Source: Pectobacterium brasiliense
GTDB taxonomy: Bacteria > Pseudomonadota > Gammaproteobacteria > Enterobacterales > Enterobacteriaceae
Direction: 5' to 3'
Length of the DNA stretch: 64,000 bases
Assembly: GCF_013449685.1 (NCBI RefSeq)
Contig: NZ_JACDSF010000001.1
Location: 55,806 to 119,805, forward strand
Part shown: piece by piece, positions 38,650 to 48,001 of the stretch
Layout: every line of letters starts with the position of its first letter
Position numbering within the stretch: the stretch's first letter is position 1
Translations under genes and position numbers: made by a program
Notes under the pieces: generated by a model
Seen by the model: the letters and a program-made list of their open reading frames with translations, nothing else
Databases searched by the model: none
What the model was told of the DNA's origin: nothing

Positions 38650-40584
38650 TTATGATGACTTCCTCACCCGCAGATACCATTCGCACAGCAAACGAACCTG
38701 TTTCCGGGTGTAGCCTTTCTCCATCATGCGATCGACGAAGTCATCATGTTTTTTCTGTTCATCCGTTGAGGTTTTGGTGTTAAACGAAATCACAGGCAGC
38801 AGCTCTTCCGTATTGGAAAACATCTTCTTCTCAATGACCGTACGCAGCTTCTCGTAACTGGTCCAGTTTGGATTCCGGCCGCTATTGTTGGCACGGGCGC
38901 GCAGGACAAAGTTGACGATCTCGTTACGGAAGTCTTTAGGGTTGCTGATGCCCGCAGGCTTCTCGATCTTTTCCAGCTCGGCGTTTAACGATTCGCGGTC
39001 AAACAGTTGGCCCGTATCTGGGTCACGGTACTCCTGATCCTGAATCCAGAAATCCGCATAGGTAACATAACGGTCAAAAATGTTCTGGCCGTATTCGGAA
39101 TAGGATTCGAGGTAGGCGGTCTGGATCTCTTTACCGATAAATTCGGCGTATTTCGGTGTCAGATAGCCTTTCAGGTGCTCTAAATACTTATCTGCCAGCT
39201 CCTGCGGGAACTGTTCGCGCTCGATCTGTTGCTCCAGCACGTAGAACAGGTGCACTGGGTTAGCCGCGACTTCGCTGTGATCGAAGTTAAAGACGCGCGA
39301 CAGAATCTTGAATGCGAAGCGGGTCGACAGACCGTTCATTCCCTCATCTACACCCGCATAGTCGCGATATTCCTGATAGGACTTCGCCTTCGGATCGGTA
39401 TCTTTCAGGCTTTCGCCGTCGTAAACCCGCATCTTGGAGTAGATGCTGGAGTTTTCAGGATCTTTCAGCCGCGACAGAATAGAGAAGCGGGCCAGCGTTT
39501 CCAGCGTGCCGGGCGCGCAAGGGGCGTGCGTCAGTTCGCTGTGATCCAGCAACTTGTCGTAGATCTTGACCTCTTCAGACACGCGCAGGCAGTACGGCAC
39601 CTTCACGATATACACGCGGTCAAGAAACGCTTCATTGTTCTTGTTGTTACGGAACTGCACCCATTCGGATTCATTGGAGTGCGCCAGAATAATTCCGTTG
39701 AACGGCAGGGCGGCAATGCCTTCCGTCCCGTTATAGTTGCCTTCTTGTGTCGCAGTCAGCAGCGGGTGAAGAACCTTGATCGGCGCTTTGAACATTTCGA
39801 CGAATTCCATAATGCCCTGGTTCGCCCGGCACAATGCGCCGGAGTAGCCGTAGGCATCGGGATCGTTCTGAGCATAGTGCTCCAGCTTGCGGATATCGAC
39901 TTTACCGACCAGCGCTGAAATGTCCTGATTGTTCTCATCACCGGGCTCGGTTTTCGCGATCCCGATTTGCGCCAGAATCGATGGCCACACTTTGACGACT
40001 TTGAACTTGGTAATGTCGCCGCCAAATTCCTGAAGGCGTTTTGCTGCCCACGGTGACATGATGGTGCCGAGGTAGCGCCGTGGAATGGCATACTCTTTCT
40101 CAAGTATTGTGGCATCTTCCTGCGGGTTGAACAGGCAGAGCGGATGATCATTCACCGGGCTGCGTTCGCCGTTGGCACTGAGGATGTAAATCGGTACGCG
40201 CTGCATTAGCGCTTTCAGGCGTTCGGCAAGAGACGATTTCCCGCCGCCGACTGGCCCCAACAGATACAGAATCTGTTTCTTCTCTTCTAATCCCTGCGCG
40301 GCATGTTTCAGGTAAGAGACAATCTGTTCGATGGCCTCTTCCATACCGTAAAATTCTTCAAAAGCAGGGTAGCGAGCAATCACCCGGTTTGAGAATAGGC
40401 GCGACATTCGTGATTCTTGGGCGGTATCCACCATTACAGGTTCACCGATAGCCGTTAACAAGCGTTCAGCCGCGTTCGCATAAGCATTGCGATCCTGCTG
40501 ACAGATGGTAAGGAATTCCTGCAGAGTGAACTCTTCGTCCTTGGCAGCGTCGTAGCGCTGGCGGTAGTGATCAAATATGTTCAT
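38650..40584 (-). CDS. yeaG: PrkA-family serine kinase YeaG
   Basis: A 644-residue protein, same length as E. coli YeaG. The N-terminal AAA-type nucleotide site GPVGGGKSS is at residues 110-118; the C-terminal part is the PrkA kinase domain. In E. coli it helps survival of prolonged nitrogen starvation. It is first gene of yeaGH and has a strong sigma-54 promoter match about 100 bases upstream. Confidence 0.96.
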   Translation of the reverse strand: MNIFDHYRQRYDAAKDEEFTLQEFLTICQQDRNAYANAAERLLTAIGEPVMVDTAQESRMSRLFSNRVIARYPAFEEFYGMEEAIEQIVSYLKHAAQGLEEKKQILYLLGPVGGGKSSLAERLKALMQRVPIYILSANGERSPVNDHPLCLFNPQEDATILEKEYAIPRRYLGTIMSPWAAKRLQEFGGDITKFKVVKVWPSILAQIGIAKTEPGDENNQDISALVGKVDIRKLEHYAQNDPDAYGYSGALCRANQGIMEFVEMFKAPIKVLHPLLTATQEGNYNGTEGIAALPFNGIILAHSNESEWVQFRNNKNNEAFLDRVYIVKVPYCLRVSEEVKIYDKLLDHSELTHAPCAPGTLETLARFSILSRLKDPENSSIYSKMRVYDGESLKDTDPKAKSYQEYRDYAGVDEGMNGLSTRFAFKILSRVFNFDHSEVAANPVHLFYVLEQQIEREQFPQELADKYLEHLKGYLTPKYAEFIGKEIQTAYLESYSEYGQNIFDRYVTYADFWIQDQEYRDPDTGQLFDRESLNAELEKIEKPAGISNPKDFRNEIVNFVLRARANNSGRNPNWTSYEKLRTVIEKKMFSNTEELLPVISFNTKTSTDEQKKHDDFVDRMMEKGYTRKQVRLLCEWYLRVRKSS

Positions 40585-40684
40585 AGTGATGCCCGTCCTT
40601 CGTCGATTAGCACAGATTAAGAGAGCGTGTGGAATATATGCCTATTAATGTATTGCCCTCCGAAAGAAGAAATCTCCTGAGTCC

Positions 40685-40700
40685 AGCAACCCTTATGCCA
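40685..40700 (-). promoter_or_regulatory. Sigma-54 promoter of yeaGH
   Basis: Read on the minus strand the element is TGGCATAAGGGTTGCT, matching the sigma-54 consensus TGGCAC-N5-TTGCW with the invariant GG (-24) and GC (-12) in correct phase and only one deviation. Transcription would start near 40674, leaving a leader of about 90 bases. The remaining yeaG-mipA gap (454 bases in all) shows no gene. Confidence 0.75.
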
Positions 40701-41038
40701 ACTTGTCGCGTCAGGGCGTCGTGATTTTATTCATTCCTGCTGGTCAGGAAGACGTCACCTTCTGTATTAAAGCGTAGTTTGCATCCGTAAAATTTCCTCT
40801 AGTCCACAGACGTATTTTTAAGATATTTCAAGGACTCACTTTCAGGAAAATCCGTGTAGCATGACTGAGAATGGGCGCTCAGCCTTAAGAACACAGCCTC
40901 TTACCGACGTTAGCGCACGTAAAACCTATCGAATATATCGGTTATTCGTTAATGTTATTTTTATATAACCTGAATGCGAACGTGTGTAATTGGCTATCAT
41001 GTTTCATGATATTTATCTGTAATAGGAAATAGAAAACT

Positions 41039-41788
41039 GTGAAAAAACCTCAACTATGTGTGCTGGCCGCGCTGATTTCGGGTGCTGTGGTCCTGCCTTC
41101 AGCCTATGCCGCCGATGTCTCTCTGGGCCTCGGCGCTGTGGGCTCAACGTCCGTGTACCGTGGTGTTGATAATGACGTTTATCCGCTTCCTGTACTGAAT
41201 TATGAAAGTGAAAATTTTTATTTCCGCGGGCTGGGTGGTGGATATTACCTGTGGAATGACGGCGCAAATCGTTTCTCTTTAACGGCCTATTACCTGCCTT
41301 TAGGGTTTAAGCCGGGAGATAGCGACGATCTGCGTATGAAGCAGTTGGACAAACGCCGCAGTACGCTGATGGCGGGGGCGGCTTATCGTCATACTGCCGA
41401 CTGGGGTGAAATTCGTACCGTGCTGGCAGGGGATACGCTGGATTACAGCAACGGCTTCGCGTGGGATACCGCTTACCTTTACCGTTTCTCAATGGGCGAT
41501 CTGAGCATCACTCCAGGTATTGGTGCGACCTGGTTTAGTGAAAACATGAACCAGTATTACTACGGTGTGAGTGCGCAAGAATCTTCGCGTTCTGGCTTTA
41601 ACCAATACAGCCCTGGTGATGGCTGGGCTCCGTATCTTGAACTGAGTGCAGGTTATGAAATTAACCAAAGCTGGAGCGCCTGGGCTGTGGGCCGTTATAC
41701 GCGTCTGTCTGACGAAATGAAAGACAGCCCGATTGTTGATAGTAACCACAGCATCTTAATGAGCGCAGGCGTCAGCTATCGCTTCTGA
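41039..41788 (+). CDS. mipA: MltA-interacting protein MipA
   Basis: A 249-residue outer-membrane beta-barrel of the MipA/OmpV family. A signal peptide ends at AYAADV; conserved parts are NYESENFYFRGLGGGYYLWND, TLAGDTLDYSNG-like and a terminal YRF. In E. coli it links lytic transglycosylase MltA with PBP1B. Start is a GTG with AGGAAA eight bases upstream. Order mipA-yeaE-yeaD-gapA as in E. coli. Confidence 0.93.
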   Translation: MKKPQLCVLAALISGAVVLPSAYAADVSLGLGAVGSTSVYRGVDNDVYPLPVLNYESENFYFRGLGGGYYLWNDGANRFSLTAYYLPLGFKPGDSDDLRMKQLDKRRSTLMAGAAYRHTADWGEIRTVLAGDTLDYSNGFAWDTAYLYRFSMGDLSITPGIGATWFSENMNQYYYGVSAQESSRSGFNQYSPGDGWAPYLELSAGYEINQSWSAWAVGRYTRLSDEMKDSPIVDSNHSILMSAGVSYRF

Positions 41789-41845
41789 TGCTTTTCGTGA
41801 GCGCTTTTAATGCTCTTCGTAAGCATAGTGCATCTGCCGTACAAT

Positions 41846-41867
41846 AATGGGGTGATATCACCCCATT
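41846..41867. promoter_or_regulatory. 22-bp perfect palindrome between mipA and yeaE
   Basis: AATGGGGTGAT followed by its exact reverse complement, with no loop. It could be the mipA terminator (weak T-run after it) or a binding site controlling yeaE, whose GTG is 80 bases away. Confidence 0.6.
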
Positions 41868-41868
41868 T

Positions 41869-41883
41869 GCACATTTATGGTGC
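41869..41883. promoter_or_regulatory. NtrC-like binding site
   Basis: GCAC-ATTTA-TGGTGC matches the NtrC consensus GCAC-N5-TGGTGC without mismatch. It is directly beside the palindrome and 64 bases before yeaE; only a single site is seen, whereas NtrC enhancers usually come in pairs. Confidence 0.4.
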
Positions 41884-41895
41884 GCCAAACGCCAT

Positions 41896-41930
41896 GTTAG
41901 GTTGACGGCAAACCCGTTAGGTTGACGGCA
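41896..41930. repeat. Direct repeat before yeaE
   Basis: GTTAGGTTGACGGCA at 41896-41910 and again at 41916-41930, a 20-base period. The second copy ends five bases before the GGGAGG ribosome site of yeaE. Confidence 0.85.
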
Positions 41931-41946
41931 GGCAAGGGAGGAACGT

Positions 41947-42798
41947 GTGACAAAAGCGATTCGTTTTCCAGATGACACCCGCGTACCGGCGATCGGTCAG
42001 GGAACGTGGTACATGGGCGAAGATGCCCGAATGAAAGCGCAGGAAGTGACGGCGCTGCAAGCGGGTATCGATCTTGGGTTAACGCTGATTGATACGGCCG
42101 AAATGTATGCGGAAGGCAGAGCGGAGGACGTCGTCGGTGAAGCGATACGTGGCCGCCGTGATAGCGTTTATCTGGTGTCGAAAGTCTATCCGCACAATGC
42201 GGGAGGCGAAAAAGCGATACAGGCGTGTGAACGCAGCCTGAAGCGACTGCAAACCGAGCGCATTGACCTGTATCTGCTACATTGGCGCGGTGGCATCCCG
42301 TTAGTGGATACGATTGCGGCGATGGAGCGATTACAGCAGGCGGGAAAAATCGGCCAGTGGGGCGTCTCCAATCTCGATCTTGAGGATATGCAGGAGCTCT
42401 GGTCGCTAAACGGCGGACAGCGCTGCATGACCAATCAGGTGCTTTACCATCTGGCATCGCGCGGTATTGAGTTTGATTTGTTACCGTGGTGTCAGCAACA
42501 GCAGCTTCCGGTAATGGCGTATTGTCCGCTGGCGCAGGCAGGGCGCTTGCGTGATGGGTTATTCTCGCATCCGGTAGTGAACCGCATTGCACGCGAACAG
42601 AGCATCACGCCTGCTCAACTGCTACTGGCGTGGGTAATTCGTCAACCGGGCGTGATCGCGATACCTAAAGCAAGTTCTGTCACGCATGTTCAGGAAAATG
42701 CGCAAGCACTGGACGTGCTGTTGTCTGATGAAGATATTGCGCAGTTAGATCAGGCCTTCCCTCCGCCGACGTGCAAACAGCATCTGGATGTGGTGTAG
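41947..42798 (+). CDS. yeaE: Aldo/keto reductase YeaE
   Basis: A 283-residue NADPH-dependent aldo/keto reductase; E. coli YeaE reduces methylglyoxal and related aldehydes. The catalytic tetrad is visible as DTAEMY, VSKVYP and LYLLHW. GGAGG five bases before a GTG sets the start. Convergent with yeaD through a strong hairpin. Confidence 0.93.
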   Translation: MTKAIRFPDDTRVPAIGQGTWYMGEDARMKAQEVTALQAGIDLGLTLIDTAEMYAEGRAEDVVGEAIRGRRDSVYLVSKVYPHNAGGEKAIQACERSLKRLQTERIDLYLLHWRGGIPLVDTIAAMERLQQAGKIGQWGVSNLDLEDMQELWSLNGGQRCMTNQVLYHLASRGIEFDLLPWCQQQQLPVMAYCPLAQAGRLRDGLFSHPVVNRIAREQSITPAQLLLAWVIRQPGVIAIPKASSVTHVQENAQALDVLLSDEDIAQLDQAFPPPTCKQHLDVV

Positions 42799-42822
42799 TT
42801 GAGGCGAAAGGATTGGCAGAAT

Positions 42823-42850
42823 AGGTGTATGGCGAAATCGCCATACACCT
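42823..42850. terminator. Bidirectional terminator between yeaE and yeaD
   Basis: A perfect 12-bp stem, AGGTGTATGGCG (42823-42834) with CGCCATACACCT (42839-42850), four-base AAAT loop, between convergent genes. Confidence 0.8.
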
Positions 42851-42879
42851 TAATAGTTTGGATATCGCTATAGCGGTGA

Positions 42880-43749
42880 TTATTTCTTGATGCGGATAAC
42901 CGTTGCCAAACGCGCTGGCGCGTTGGCGGATGCGACAAACGGTTGATTAATGCGCGCAGTTTCCACACACACGAACGTTTTATATCCCTCATCGGTCATA
43001 TCGCTAATCGTACGAGAGAGCTCAGCTCCGGGGTTCCATGACACGACATCGCTATGGTGCGTATGGTGCACTTCGATAGTACGTTTCAGCACTGCGTCAT
43101 GTACCACACTGGTGTCCTGCGGCTGGGTATAAATGCGGTCTGTACGGTCGGTAAAGACCAGATCGCCTTGCTGCGTTGCCAGCTTGCCCTGATCCACTTT
43201 ATCAATGAAAGACTCACCCAGGCCAGCAATGCGGATATTGCTGATATCGCCGATATTGAAATAGGTATGCAGCGCGCTGGTAATGCTGTAATCACCATGC
43301 GCTTCCAGTTCAATGCCACATTCCTTGCCCAGCTTGAAGCGGGCGATGAGCGTGAACGCATGCGGCCAGCTCTTGCGCGTTTCTTCATTATCCTGCAGCG
43401 TGAACGTGAGCTGTACGCCGTGTTCATCTTCGCTGTGGGCGGTAAATTCCCACGGCAGCAGACGGGCAAAACCGTGATTAGGATCGGCGAAAGGGCCAAA
43501 CCAAGGGAAACAGATTGGAACACCGCCGCGAATAGCAACGTGATGAGTAAAAGGCGTATTGTCGCTTAGCCAGAGCACCGGCTCTTCGTTTGTTGGCTGC
43601 CAACTGAGCAGGTGCGCACCTTGTAATGCGACTGCCGCGCGCACTTCAGGGTGATCAACGACAATGATGGGTAATTGGTCCAACTGACGCTGGGTGAGGG
43701 TGGCGCTAATTTGCTTCGTTACGGGGAGTGAGAACATTGTGTTATGCAT
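42880..43749 (-). CDS. yeaD: Glucose-6-phosphate 1-epimerase-like YeaD
   Basis: A 289-residue aldose-1-epimerase-fold protein, colinear with E. coli YeaD. The conserved AIRGGVPICFPWFGP and NHGFARLLPWEF hold the substrate-binding and catalytic His region. It interconverts anomers of hexose 6-phosphates. The frame opens at 43839 but the ATG at 43749 has AAGG seven bases before it. Downstream of gapA, after its terminator. Confidence 0.92.
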   Translation of the reverse strand: MHNTMFSLPVTKQISATLTQRQLDQLPIIVVDHPEVRAAVALQGAHLLSWQPTNEEPVLWLSDNTPFTHHVAIRGGVPICFPWFGPFADPNHGFARLLPWEFTAHSEDEHGVQLTFTLQDNEETRKSWPHAFTLIARFKLGKECGIELEAHGDYSITSALHTYFNIGDISNIRIAGLGESFIDKVDQGKLATQQGDLVFTDRTDRIYTQPQDTSVVHDAVLKRTIEVHHTHHSDVVSWNPGAELSRTISDMTDEGYKTFVCVETARINQPFVASANAPARLATVIRIKK

Positions 43750-43805
43750 GATAGTGCCTTTTTTTGATTGTTTTTCGTGGTAAAAAGAAATCTGCAATAA
43801 ACAAT

Positions 43806-43836
43806 AAAAAAGGGCGACATCACGTCGCCCTTTTTT
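43806..43836. terminator. gapA terminator
   Basis: GGGCGAC (43812-43818) with GTCGCCC (43824-43830), flanked by A6 and T6 runs, so active in either direction. It lies 20 bases after the gapA stop. Confidence 0.9.
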
Positions 43837-43856
43837 CACAGAATCATCGCTGACGC

Positions 43857-44864
<1,008 letters not shown>

Positions 44865-45062
44865 CTATTGGTTTGTGAATAAAAGGTTGGTTGTAAAATT
44901 ACAAAAACCTTGCTGAGCGTCAAGCGGAATCGTGTCAATAGTTGCTGTAAGTCAAACCTATGACCAAACTTTGTGCGAAAACCGCTCGACCCTGTAACTA
45001 AGTAACATCTAAGCCTGATATGAGGGTGAAATGCATCATATAAAGCCTGTGTGATCTCAATA

Positions 45063-45078
45063 TGTGATGTGCATCACA
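45063..45078. promoter_or_regulatory. Perfect CRP site between gapA and msrB
   Basis: TGTGA-TGTGCA-TCACA, a full consensus match. It lies 218 bases before gapA and about 91 bases upstream of the predicted msrB start point. E. coli gapA also has a CRP-dependent promoter. Confidence 0.75.
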
Positions 45079-45125
45079 ATTAAATATTGATGCTAATAAC
45101 ATTCCTAATATTAGGTCAGAACAGC

Positions 45126-45154
45126 CTGTTAGGTTGTTAATTTTTTGTTATAAT
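45126..45154 (+). promoter_or_regulatory. Candidate sigma-70 promoter of msrB
   Basis: TATAAT at 45149-45154 with CTGTTA 17 bases upstream as a weak -35. A start near 45161 gives a short leader before the ATG at 45197. Confidence 0.6.
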
Positions 45155-45196
45155 CAATGATTAATTGAATTGATAACACCCGCCGTGAGACTTCCT

Positions 45197-45616
45197 ATGA
45201 CTAACGACTCTGCTTCACGTACCCCATCCGACAATACTGAATTGACAGAGATGCAGCGCTATGTCACCCAGCAACGTGGTACGGAACCTGCGTTTTCAGG
45301 CAAATTGCTGCATAACAAGCGCACTGGCGCTTATCACTGCCTGTGCTGCCAGGCTCCGTTGTTTTATTCCGACAGCAAATACGACTCCGGCTGTGGCTGG
45401 CCGAGCTTCGATCAGCCCGTATCTTCAGAGGCGATTCGCTATCTGGAAGATGATTCACACAATATGCACCGTATCGAAATCCGCTGCGGGCAGTGTGATG
45501 CGCATCTGGGCCACGTTTTCCCTGATGGCCCGAAAACCACGGGCGAACGTTACTGCGTGAATTCGGCTTCACTGAGTTTCATCGACGACGTTGATGGCGA
45601 ACGCGTTGACGGGTAA
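45197..45616 (+). CDS. msrB: Methionine-R-sulfoxide reductase B
   Basis: A 139-residue zinc protein that reduces protein methionine-R-sulfoxide. Zn ligands are C48, C51, C97 and C100; the catalytic cysteine is C120 (RYCVNSASL) and C66 (SGCGWPSF) is the probable resolving cysteine. The frame is open from 45170, but the ATG at 45197 matches the family start. Followed by yeaC. Confidence 0.95.
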   Translation: MTNDSASRTPSDNTELTEMQRYVTQQRGTEPAFSGKLLHNKRTGAYHCLCCQAPLFYSDSKYDSGCGWPSFDQPVSSEAIRYLEDDSHNMHRIEIRCGQCDAHLGHVFPDGPKTTGERYCVNSASLSFIDDVDGERVDG

Positions 45617-45752
45617 TCTGTTTGCGATAGGTGCGACGGCGATAAGATAGATAATATCTTGCTTTAAACGATTCAGCTACTAAAAACGCTGTTAGCACAG
45701 CACAGAAACCCAATAAGAATAAACCTGATCTTTCTCGGAGCAGAAACCGGAT

Positions 45753-46031
45753 ATGGAACTCAATGATCTGATCGACGCCATGACGCCAGAAATTTACCAG
45801 CGGTTAGTCACGGCGGTGGAGTTGGGCAAATGGCCAGACGGTGTCGCGTTGACGGCTGAACAGAAAGAAAACTGCCTGCAAATGGTGATGATGTGGCAGG
45901 CTCGCCATAACGAACAGGCTGAGCACATGACGATTGGCACTGATGGCGAAATCGTGATGAAGAGCAAGCAGGAGCTGAAGCGCGAGTTTAACATCGCTGA
46001 CGCTATTATTACGCTAAAACCCGACGCGTAA
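45753..46031 (+). CDS. yeaC: DUF1315 protein YeaC
   Basis: A 92-residue protein, colinear with E. coli YeaC (MTPEIYQRLVTAVELGKWPDG, LTAEQKENCLQMVMMWQARHN). Small acidic helical protein, no known function. A CGGAG ribosome site precedes the ATG. Adjacent to msrB as in E. coli. Confidence 0.92.
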   Translation: MELNDLIDAMTPEIYQRLVTAVELGKWPDGVALTAEQKENCLQMVMMWQARHNEQAEHMTIGTDGEIVMKSKQELKREFNIADAIITLKPDA

Positions 46032-46042
46032 AACAGAAGCAG

Positions 46043-46061
46043 GCAGCCGCAACGGCTGCCG
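46043..46061. terminator. Hairpin between yeaC and pncA
   Basis: GGCAGCCG (46043-46050) with CGGCTGCC (46054-46061) and a three-base loop between convergent genes. No T-run. Confidence 0.55.
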
Positions 46062-46082
46062 CTATTCCGGTTGTCAGTAGCG

Positions 46083-46730
46083 CTAGTGAGCTGCTGACAC
46101 CGTAGTAAGAAACTGCGTCATATCCGTCAGTATCGCCCCACGCTGTGCCATTTCCCGTAACGCAGATTCGCTGTCATCAGGCGAAAGATTCACGCCACGA
46201 CAGCCATCCACCAAGACTTCGGTGTGATAGCCCAGCGCAATCGCATCCAGCACGCTGAACTTGACGCAATAATCGGTCGCCAGCCCCAGAATAATCAAAT
46301 GGGTGATCTGGTTGGCGTGTAGCCACGCATCCAATTCGGTTTTCACCCGATGTCCATTATCGAAAAAAGCGCTATAGCTGTCGATCTCCGGCTGAGTCCC
46401 TTTTTGTACGATCCACTGAATCGCTGACTGATTCAGTGCTGGATGAAAATCAGCGCCGGTGGTTCCCTGCACGCAGTGAACGGGCCACCAGATCTGCGGC
46501 CATCCGTTTAACTCACCGAGTTCTCCGACCTTGGTATGCGCATTAACAGCAAAACTGCCGTGATTCGCGGGGTGCCAATCCTGACTGGCAATTACTGGAA
46601 CGCCAGCGGCTACGCAGGCTTCAATAGCGCGATTAGCCACCTCAATGACGCGGTCGCCTTCATTAACAGCCAATGCACCGTCGGGACAAAAATCATTTTG
46701 CAGATCAACTAATAGCAATGCTTTCTTCAT
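46083..46730 (-). CDS. pncA: Nicotinamidase/pyrazinamidase PncA
   Basis: A 215-residue isochorismatase-fold amidase that deamidates nicotinamide in NAD salvage. The catalytic aspartate is D9 (LLVDLQNDFC) and the nucleophile is the cysteine of ATDYCVKFS; metal ligands are in SQDWHPANHGSF. It lies 18 bases after ansA, forming the ansA-pncA operon found in E. coli. Confidence 0.96.
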   Translation of the reverse strand: MKKALLLVDLQNDFCPDGALAVNEGDRVIEVANRAIEACVAAGVPVIASQDWHPANHGSFAVNAHTKVGELGELNGWPQIWWPVHCVQGTTGADFHPALNQSAIQWIVQKGTQPEIDSYSAFFDNGHRVKTELDAWLHANQITHLIILGLATDYCVKFSVLDAIALGYHTEVLVDGCRGVNLSPDDSESALREMAQRGAILTDMTQFLTTVSAAH

Positions 46731-46748
46731 TACGACTCCGTGATTAAC

Positions 46749-47768
46749 TCAGTCTTTATCGCTCAATTCCCCATGCAGGTTCTGCTGCGTCAACTGGCGA
46801 ATGTCATCGGCGCTTAGGTCCTGCTGGCTCAGTAAGTAATGCAGTTTGGTCAATGCCGCCTCAACGGTCATATCAAAGCCACTGATAACGCCCGCATGCG
46901 CCAGCGCATTGCCCGTCGCATAGCCGCCCATGTTTACGCGCCCTGAAATGCACTGCGTCAGGTTGACGACCACAATACCGCGTGCGGAGGCTTCACGTAA
47001 TTCGTGCAGCAGCCCGGGGCTTTGCGGCGCGTTGCCAACGCCGTAGGAGCGCAGGATAAGTGCTTTCACCGGCTGACGGAGGAAATTGCTGATGACATCG
47101 GCAGAAATGCCGGGGTAAATCGTAATCACCCCGATAGGCTGTGGCGTAATGTGATGCACTTTCAGTGGCGGACAGTTGTTACATTCCACGGTCGGTGCCA
47201 GCCGACGAATATGGATACCGGCTTCGAGCAGCGGCGGATAGTTGGGGGAGGCGAAGGCATCAAAGCCATCCGCGTGAGCTTTGGTGGTGCGGTTGCCGCG
47301 CAGCAGTTTGTTATTGAAGAAGAGGGCGACTTCATTAATCGGATGATTAGCCGCAACGTACAGCGCGTTCAGCAGGTTGGTCTGACCGTCCGAGCGCAAT
47401 TCCGCTAACGGGATTTGTGACCCTGTCACGATAACCGGCTTGGCAAGATTTTCCAGCATAAACGAGAGCGCGGAGGCGGTGAACGCCATCGTGTCAGTAC
47501 CATGCAGAATCACGAAACCATCGTAGTCATCGTAATGGTTTTGAATATCGTCCGCGATGGATTGCCAATCCGCTGGCGTCATATCAGACGAATCGATCAA
47601 CGGATCATATTCATGAATCGTGAACGACGGCATCTCTTCGCGGTGGAATTCCGGCATTTTTGCCAACTGCTGTTGTAAATGACCGGATACCGGAACATAG
47701 CCATTAGCAGAGCGCTGCATGCCGATGGTGCCGCCCGTATAGGCGACATAAATGGATTTCTTTCGCAT
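46749..47768 (-). CDS. ansA: Cytoplasmic L-asparaginase I
   Basis: A 339-residue asparaginase. The nucleophilic threonine region is YTGGTIGM (residues 10-17) and the second triad is HGTDTMAFTAS. There is no signal peptide, which separates it from the periplasmic type II enzyme. First gene of ansA-pncA; an ERIC-like repeat lies upstream between it and sppA. Confidence 0.96.
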   Translation of the reverse strand: MRKKSIYVAYTGGTIGMQRSANGYVPVSGHLQQQLAKMPEFHREEMPSFTIHEYDPLIDSSDMTPADWQSIADDIQNHYDDYDGFVILHGTDTMAFTASALSFMLENLAKPVIVTGSQIPLAELRSDGQTNLLNALYVAANHPINEVALFFNNKLLRGNRTTKAHADGFDAFASPNYPPLLEAGIHIRRLAPTVECNNCPPLKVHHITPQPIGVITIYPGISADVISNFLRQPVKALILRSYGVGNAPQSPGLLHELREASARGIVVVNLTQCISGRVNMGGYATGNALAHAGVISGFDMTVEAALTKLHYLLSQQDLSADDIRQLTQQNLHGELSDKD

Positions 47769-47853
47769 GGTGGTGTGAGTCAGGATTAAACCGAGAATTA
47801 TAGAGGGAAAAACAGCCCGATAATACTATCATAAGCAATGACTATTACCGGGC

Positions 47854-47979
47854 TATACCCGTCATACTTCAAGCTGCTTGTGCGTTGGCAGCGTTCAGTC
47901 ACCCGAATCACTTACCTGAGTAAGCTCATCGGGATGCCTTCTCTTGCCGCCTTCACGCAACTCGAATTATTTAGGGTAC
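47854..47979. repeat. ERIC-like repeat, 126-bp form
   Basis: Begins TATACCCgtcatacttcaag, core cacttacctgagtaagctcat, ends ctcgaattatttagggta. It is the most compact complete copy in the window and serves as the reference for the other three. Sits between ansA and sppA. Confidence 0.8.
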
Positions 47980-48001
47980 ATATTGGCGGCTACTGTAAAC
48001 G

